From Heterobasidion occidentale (Eukaryota > Basidiomycota > Agaricomycetes > Russulales > Bondarzewiaceae), in contig JBCAQO010000008.1 in the NCBI GenBank assembly GCA_039111635.1, forward strand, positions 3,038,001 to 3,102,000: a DNA stretch of 64,000 nucleotides, in the 5' to 3' direction. Of this stretch, positions 58,860 through 64,000 are shown in pieces. Positions within the stretch are counted from its first letter, which is position 1. Each line of letters opens with the position of its first letter. The notes under the pieces are model-generated. The model worked only from the letters and a program-made list of their open reading frames with translations. It had not been told where the DNA came from and made no database searches. The position numbers and the translations under genes were made by a program.

Positions 58860-61800
58860 ATGTTCGTCATTCTTTTTTTACTACTTTCTGCCCAAACGAG
58901 CCTTGCATCGACGGTCTCGGTCTTCTTCCCGCTTGATGAACAACTCCCCCTCATCGCACGCGCCAATTCGTCGTATTCTTGGTCGTTCTCACCCCTCACC
59001 TTCTCGTCATCATCCAACGTGTCCCTCGTGTACAACGCTTCATCTTTGCCGAACTGGTTGTCTTTCGACTCCTCGGCCAGGACCTTCAAGGGAACGCCAG
59101 CACCTGATGATGAAGGGTCGCCCAATGTGAAGATCACAGCAATAGATCCGGATTCATCTGACTCAGCGTCTTCCTCCTTCACGCTGTGTGTGACACCCGA
59201 CCCCGCTCCTACGCTCAACACCTCGGTGGCCGATCAGTTCTATCACGCCAATCCGTCCCTCTCCTCTGTCTTTCTCTTGTCCCCGAACTCTGCTCTGAAT
59301 ACCGGCAACCCTATGCTGCGGATTCCGCCTAAGTGGTCGTTCAGCATCGGCTTCAACTGGGACACCTTCGTCGGACCGAGGAATGTCTACTACTCTGTTC
59401 TGCAGAAGGATGGCTCGCCCTTGCCAGACTGGATGGTCTTTCACTCCAAAAGCATCACCCTGAACGGTGTTGTGCCTTCTACTCAGGATCTACCGACGCC
59501 TCATACGCTCTCTTTTGCTCTGCACGCGGCAGAGCAAGAGGGCTATTCTGCGGCTTCGCTGCCCTTCGATGTTGTGATCGCAGAACACGAGGTGTCTCTT
59601 GCTGGAGCGTCTTTGCCGACCATAAATATCACGTCTGTTACCCCTTTTGATGTTGCTTTCTCATCTCCGGATGATTTCGTGGGCATCTTACTGGATGGAG
59701 AGCCTGTAGAACTTGCCGATATATCTAGCCTCTCCGTGGACATCTCCAAGTATTCTAACTGGCTAAGGTACGATGAAGGAAGCAGAAAGCTTTCTGGGAC
59801 GCCTCCAAAAGAACTGGACGGGCAGGTGGGCCCTGTTCTTCCGGTGACCTTAAAGACGACATACAACCAGACGGTGTACACCAATGTCTCGCTAGCGGTT
59901 GTGCCGTCTTACTTCTCCGAACAGGCTTTCGATCCGATTCTTGTCGACGAGGGAGGCGATGTCCACTTCAATCTTATGTCGTATTTCTCAAACCGAACTG
60001 GTGTCGGCGGCCATGATGATGTGAACTTGACGGCATCCTACGATCCTGATGAGGCAGGATCATACCTGGTCTTCGATTCTGGAGTCGCGCAACTATCTGG
60101 GGTAGTCCCATTGGGGAGCGTGGACTACAGTCACATCACAGTGACGTTCACCGCATACTCTCGTATTACACACTCGACTTCGCACAGTAGTCTTCCCATC
60201 TCGCTGACGCCATCTGATTTCAAGCATACCAAGCCGACGGACCCTCGCACTGCGCATCTGTCCAGCGCGGCCCGGAAGAGACTGCTGCTCGGTCTCGGAA
60301 TCGCATTTGGAGTTATCGGTGGGACTTTGGTTCTCGGATTACTCCTGGCGGCATTTAGGCGGTGTGCGAGGGTGAAGGATACTGCGCTAGTTGGCGAAGA
60401 GGGGTCTCGTGGATGGACGGAGAAGGAACGGCAGTGGTACGGAATAGGAGACGCCAGAGTTGATGCTGAGAAAGGATACGGATGGTCCAACATGCACGCG
60501 GGCTCGCAGGAGTCCCAGGATAGCATCGTGACAGGGCCAGACCATAGAATGCCAGCTATGCATAACACGGTCCCAGCGCAAACGCCTTACGGGGATCATG
60601 GTCTTGGTCTTCGCCGCGTCGCCACACATCTTGCAGGGAACTCGCCTGCGCTGCCTAATCCCGCCAGTCCTGGACAGGTCAGCAAGGGCGAATTCTTGGG
60701 GAAACTCCGCTCTACCGTTCGTCAAGTCAGCGACAAGTACCGCCGACCGAAAAAGCCCGTGATTGGCAAGCCTCTCTTGTTGCTGTCCTCCGAGGAGGGG
60801 AGGATGCGGATGATGGGGCTCACGGGCCCCTCTACCCCAATCCTAAACCCATTAGCACCTGTTAACGGGGCTGACTACTCTGCGACCGGGACAGCTTCGA
60901 GTCTTCATGGGTCAGTGACTTCCTCGACTGGGGATCGATCTATTCCGAAACGACGAGCTGATTTCGGCCCTTCAACGACACCGTCCATACCCGGCGCTGT
61001 TCACGTTAGAATTCCCAGGCAGTCTGGACGACACGAAGCTCGGCCATCGATCGACTCTGCGGCCTCTCTGGCGGACTCGCTGTCATCGAACTCTTCTACG
61101 AGAACACATGCTATAGAGGCCGTCATACAGACGGCATCGCGGGCATTGAGCGTGCGGAGCATGAAAAGTACGAGCGGGATGTCCTACCACTCGACGCCTG
61201 ATGAAACTGCTGCGGGCTCAGCAAAGGCGCGCCTGGTTCCATTTACAAACGCCAGCCGCGTACCCGTCCCAGACATCCCTGCATCTCTTGTCGCCGGAAG
61301 AGCCGACGAGCGCTCTGACGGCGTTGCGGTCGGCGGTAGGAGTAAAAGAAGAGTCACTAGTCAGATCGCGAATATATTGAACGCACCGCCCCGGGGCCAG
61401 GGCCCCGATGAACTCAGCGTTGGGATGCAGTATGTCCGTGCGTTAGGTGAGGATAAGGAGGCTGGCACTCTCCGTATCCACTCGACCTCGGACTCGTTCT
61501 CGTCCTTGGAGTCTTCGCATCGGGTACGGTCGAGTCTAGGGAGCGGCATGAGCGCCGGGATGCGCCAACAGAACGAGAGACAGAGGGTCCTAATCCGTGC
61601 AGGCGAACGGTTCCGGTTTCGAGTGCACATCATGTCTGCGGCGGCAGAGTCGCAGTCCGCAAAGCCGCGGACATACGTGGCGAGGCAGATATCGGGCCAG
61701 CCGCTCCCTGGATTCTTGAATGCCGACTTTGACGCGCACGAGGGACGCAGGAAGGACACGGTCAAGTTCTGGGGCATCCCGAGAAGGGAGGATGTGGGCG

Positions 61801-61877
61801 AGGTGATTGTTGGTGTATTTGGGGGCGATGGGGAATGCGTGGGGTCGGCGGTTGTAGAGGTCATTGGACGGACTTAG
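58860..61877 (+). CDS. AXL2: Axl2-like cadherin-domain membrane protein
   Basis: An intronless frame of 1,005 residues from ATG 58860, chosen because it opens a signal peptide (MFVILFLLLSAQTSLA); the frame also stays open upstream to 58689. The ectodomain has dystroglycan-type cadherin-like (CADG) repeats, each ending in a W-L-x-(F/Y)-D ... G-x-(P/V) pattern: LPNWLSFDSSARTFKGTP, LPDWMVFHSKSITLNGVV, YSNWLRYDEGSRKLSGTP, and a fourth with YLVFDSGVAQLSGVVP. A single membrane helix (LLLGLGIAFGVIGGTLVLGL, about residues 477-499) leads to a roughly 500-residue Ser-rich cytoplasmic tail. In yeast Axl2 marks sites of axial budding at the septin ring. In basidiomycetes the role is presumably in polarity or septation. 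It follows Kap123 in the same direction, 396 bp apart. Confidence 0.85.
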   Translation: MFVILFLLLSAQTSLASTVSVFFPLDEQLPLIARANSSYSWSFSPLTFSSSSNVSLVYNASSLPNWLSFDSSARTFKGTPAPDDEGSPNVKITAIDPDSSDSASSSFTLCVTPDPAPTLNTSVADQFYHANPSLSSVFLLSPNSALNTGNPMLRIPPKWSFSIGFNWDTFVGPRNVYYSVLQKDGSPLPDWMVFHSKSITLNGVVPSTQDLPTPHTLSFALHAAEQEGYSAASLPFDVVIAEHEVSLAGASLPTINITSVTPFDVAFSSPDDFVGILLDGEPVELADISSLSVDISKYSNWLRYDEGSRKLSGTPPKELDGQVGPVLPVTLKTTYNQTVYTNVSLAVVPSYFSEQAFDPILVDEGGDVHFNLMSYFSNRTGVGGHDDVNLTASYDPDEAGSYLVFDSGVAQLSGVVPLGSVDYSHITVTFTAYSRITHSTSHSSLPISLTPSDFKHTKPTDPRTAHLSSAARKRLLLGLGIAFGVIGGTLVLGLLLAAFRRCARVKDTALVGEEGSRGWTEKERQWYGIGDARVDAEKGYGWSNMHAGSQESQDSIVTGPDHRMPAMHNTVPAQTPYGDHGLGLRRVATHLAGNSPALPNPASPGQVSKGEFLGKLRSTVRQVSDKYRRPKKPVIGKPLLLLSSEEGRMRMMGLTGPSTPILNPLAPVNGADYSATGTASSLHGSVTSSTGDRSIPKRRADFGPSTTPSIPGAVHVRIPRQSGRHEARPSIDSAASLADSLSSNSSTRTHAIEAVIQTASRALSVRSMKSTSGMSYHSTPDETAAGSAKARLVPFTNASRVPVPDIPASLVAGRADERSDGVAVGGRSKRRVTSQIANILNAPPRGQGPDELSVGMQYVRALGEDKEAGTLRIHSTSDSFSSLESSHRVRSSLGSGMSAGMRQQNERQRVLIRAGERFRFRVHIMSAAAESQSAKPRTYVARQISGQPLPGFLNADFDAHEGRRKDTVKFWGIPRREDVGEVIVGVFGGDGECVGSAVVEVIGRT

Positions 61878-62324
61878 TAAGAGCGCTGGAACAGCATCGG
61901 AGGCTCGGTTTGGCAGTTCATGGACATGTTGCACCGGAGGATGTCATGTTTCGTCAAATTTCCCGGCATCTCGCCTTGTATCCATAGAACATTTGTACCT
62001 GACCTGTCGTAATATGGTCTAGCTTTGTGTCGCACATGGTCACAATAGTGAGCTTGATGGTGAACGTTGATCGCGCTGGAAATAGATCAAGGCAAATGAA
62101 AGGAATGGATTGCAGGCATGAGGGCATCAAACAAGGCGGAATCAAGAAGTGACGATGGATACAAGATGTTGTTCATTTAAACGAGAAAGAAAGATGAGCT
62201 GCAGGCGATTCAGGTATATGTTATGAAGGATGATTGGTATGGCATGCCTGATCGTATTCTCTTACAATTCTCCGTTTGGGTCTCTACTGCCCTCTGCCCA
62301 ATCCGTTATATCTACGCGAGACGT
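61878..62324. other. convergent intergenic region, no gene
   Basis: This spacer lies between the 3' ends of the Axl2-like gene and the LC8 gene. Only short frames. Confidence 0.55.
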
Positions 62325-62781
62325 CTATGACTTCCAGATGAGGATGGCGAGCGAGCCGACATAGAAGTATATGAAATGCTTGGTCTCTGTGTATCGAGCG
62401 GGATCGTCAGCACACGAGTCAATATTAGCACCCAAGCTGGTGCGCAGTCGACGGCGCTCCAAACACGCAAGCAGATGGAATCGAAGGCGAGGATTAGGGA
62501 ATCGAAATGCAATACGCACCGTGGGTGACATAGCTTCCAAAGTTTTTGCCAACTACGACGTGCCAAGTCGGACCGTGCCGTCTGTCAAACTCCTTCTTGA
62601 TCTGGGCGGCGATGTCTTTCTCGACGTTGAATTTCTCGAGGGCGTGTGAGGCAATGTCGACCGACTCCTGCTGCATTTCCTCGCTCATGTCGACGTTTTT
62701 GATGATCGCCTTGGGGGCAGAGCCCAAGCTGTCCTTGGTAGCGACGCTCGTGTCGTTCGAGGAGTCAACCTTTTCGGACAT
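62325..62781 (-). CDS. dynein light chain LC8
   Basis: Two exons (62781-62520 and 62386-62325) join in phase across a GTGCGT...ACAG intron to give 108 residues. A 20-residue Ser/Asp-rich leader ([20 protein letters not shown]) precedes the canonical LC8 body: [60 protein letters not shown] and [22 protein letters not shown]8 is a dimeric hub that binds dynein intermediate chain and many short linear motifs. All core residues look intact. The leader is an extension compared with the 85-90 residues usual for the family, and is plausible because its ATG is the only one before the body. Confidence 0.95.
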
Positions 62782-64000
62782 CTCGTCTGATCGCGATGAG
62801 AATGTGGGTGGAGAGAAAGCTGAGAAGAAGGTCAGAGATGGCGAGAATGGATAAGAGCAAGAGAGGACTTGCAGGGGATGGTGGGTGTGCGAGATGGCGG
62901 TGGATGGTGGGTGTTGTGCGGGAGGGCTACGCGTGGGACAGTTGAGCGCTGTAAGCAGCAAGCTCTCCACGTTCAGTCCGTCATGCCGGCGCCGTGCTCT
63001 CTCTCTTCCAGCTGTCTGTCCTCGTACACATGCTGGCGAAGCCTCGGGACCCTACATGTGCTCCTACTGCTTCCCCTCTGTACCAGTTCTGTACCCCTAT
63101 TTTTATAGCACCGTCTCATGCTCACTGCGAGAAAAGAATCACGCTGTTTATTGACATATCGCCGACCCGGAAACGCCCTCGGCATCAAAATGATTCAGAC
63201 ACGGAACCGTGCTCCATTCAGCGGACTTTGTAGGTACTCATGGCATCTCGCAGATGGCCCGAGCTATGTTCGTCATGGGTCAAGATATAGCCACACAGTT
63301 CACTATCATCTCCTTCAATGAAACTTGCGACGACGAATTCAGACTGATCTGCGGTCCCTCATCAGTCATCGTGTGCGTATCTCTGCTCTGTAACACCCAA
63401 ACTTTCTTGTTTCGACATGCCGCGTGACGAAGACGCTGCACGAAGGCATCTTCAGGCGTCGCGGCCGCGGCTGCCCAGAAAATTTGCCGTATGCTCATCA
63501 ACTTTGCAACTCATCTCCCTTTTTTCTCAACCTCAATTTGGGAAACCCCGGGAACGGCAACTCAGGCACCAGCGCCCTGATGCATCAGTCGGTTCAATGT
63601 TGTCTTTTGAATGTTTTCAGCCTGGTTCAACTCCCACGAGCTTACTAGATGTTTATTGCAGCTATGCCACCGCGCGTCAATTGGACCCTGTCAGTCCCGT
63701 CTTATTCCCATACGACCCCCATGGTCGACCATGCCACGGTCCTTCTCCATTTGTAAGCGTCATCATATTGATTCTCGGACGTAGTTCCCGTTGATGAAGC
63801 TTAGCTTCATTCTTATCGCAACATCGTTCATCAAGTCTTGAAAAGCAAAGGGCACGTGCCAGAATACCCCCGACTCGAGCTCAAGTCCCTGCCAGCATAC
63901 CTCGTCTTTTCTTGTTCCTGGTAAGATTAGTATCTCAAAATCTGCCTCCACGCCTATGATCGTCGTAGACAGAAAACTTTGCCGCGGTAGCGACGGCTTA
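62782..64000. other. no supported gene at right end
   Basis: This covers the LC8 promoter region and beyond. Overlapping frames on both strands near 63417-63500 (plus MPRDEDAARRHLQASRPRL; minus AAAAATPEDAFVQRLRHAA) both look coding, so neither can be trusted. The frame at 63951-63763 (minus) has no recognised content. Confidence 0.4.

Noticed and set aside
63417..63794. 125-residue plus-strand protein near the right end
   Set aside because: A minus-strand frame over the same bases looks equally coding, the middle contains an intron-like run, and no family is recognisable.

Overview
The window looks like nuclear DNA of a basidiomycete fungus, most likely an Agaricomycete. Genes are split by many short introns (about 50-60 nt, GTRNGT...YAG). 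Several proteins read as typical fungal families: a Kap123-type importin, an Axl2-like cadherin-domain protein, a Dcr2-type phosphatase and a secreted catalase. OrsD-domain RecQ-like helicases, WD40 arrays and NGN/KOW copies also fit this group. All exon structures were read by eye from frame continuity and splice signals, so boundaries are approximate.

Layout. The left part (about 1-38 kb) is accessory and repeat-rich. A partial gene at the left edge is followed by a decayed OrsD/RecQ-like helicase (1464-7018, minus), an Spt5-like NGN/KOW gene (7579-10380, minus), a 44-bp tandem repeat and a small BRCT-domain gene (10923-11807, minus). The 12-18.4 kb stretch holds no convincing intact gene. 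It has two of the three copies of a striking palindrome module, purine-rich low-complexity DNA, a GACTGTG-motif array, a string of short triloop hairpins and LTR-retrotransposon remnants. A large minus-strand gene (18446-22356) joins a DUF2235 (Tle1-like lipase) domain to 14 WD40 repeats. Then come dispersed repeats, a roughly 77-bp minisatellite (27.35-28.18 kb), a decayed P-loop GTPase, a glycosylated membrane protein and a gene-poor stretch (32-36 kb).

The right part (about 38-64 kb) is compact and mostly conserved. It holds a three-exon protein of unknown function, catalase, a YqcI/YcgG-family protein, a glutathione S-transferase with a frameshift, a PNPOx-ferredoxin-reductase fusion, Dcr2-like phosphatase, Kap123/importin-4, an Axl2-like protein and LC8 dynein light chain.

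How it fits together. The left genes are those of a fast-turnover region: nucleic-acid-handling proteins with OrsD/RecQ, NGN/KOW and BRCT domains, all on one strand; a lipase-plus-WD40 protein resembling fungal intracellular-recognition architectures; and a dead GTPase. Whether the first three form a mobile or selfish unit is only a hypothesis. The most unusual signal is the palindrome module (copies at 1150-1273, 12209-12330 and 14252-14372): arms are perfectly matched inside each copy but clearly diverged between copies.
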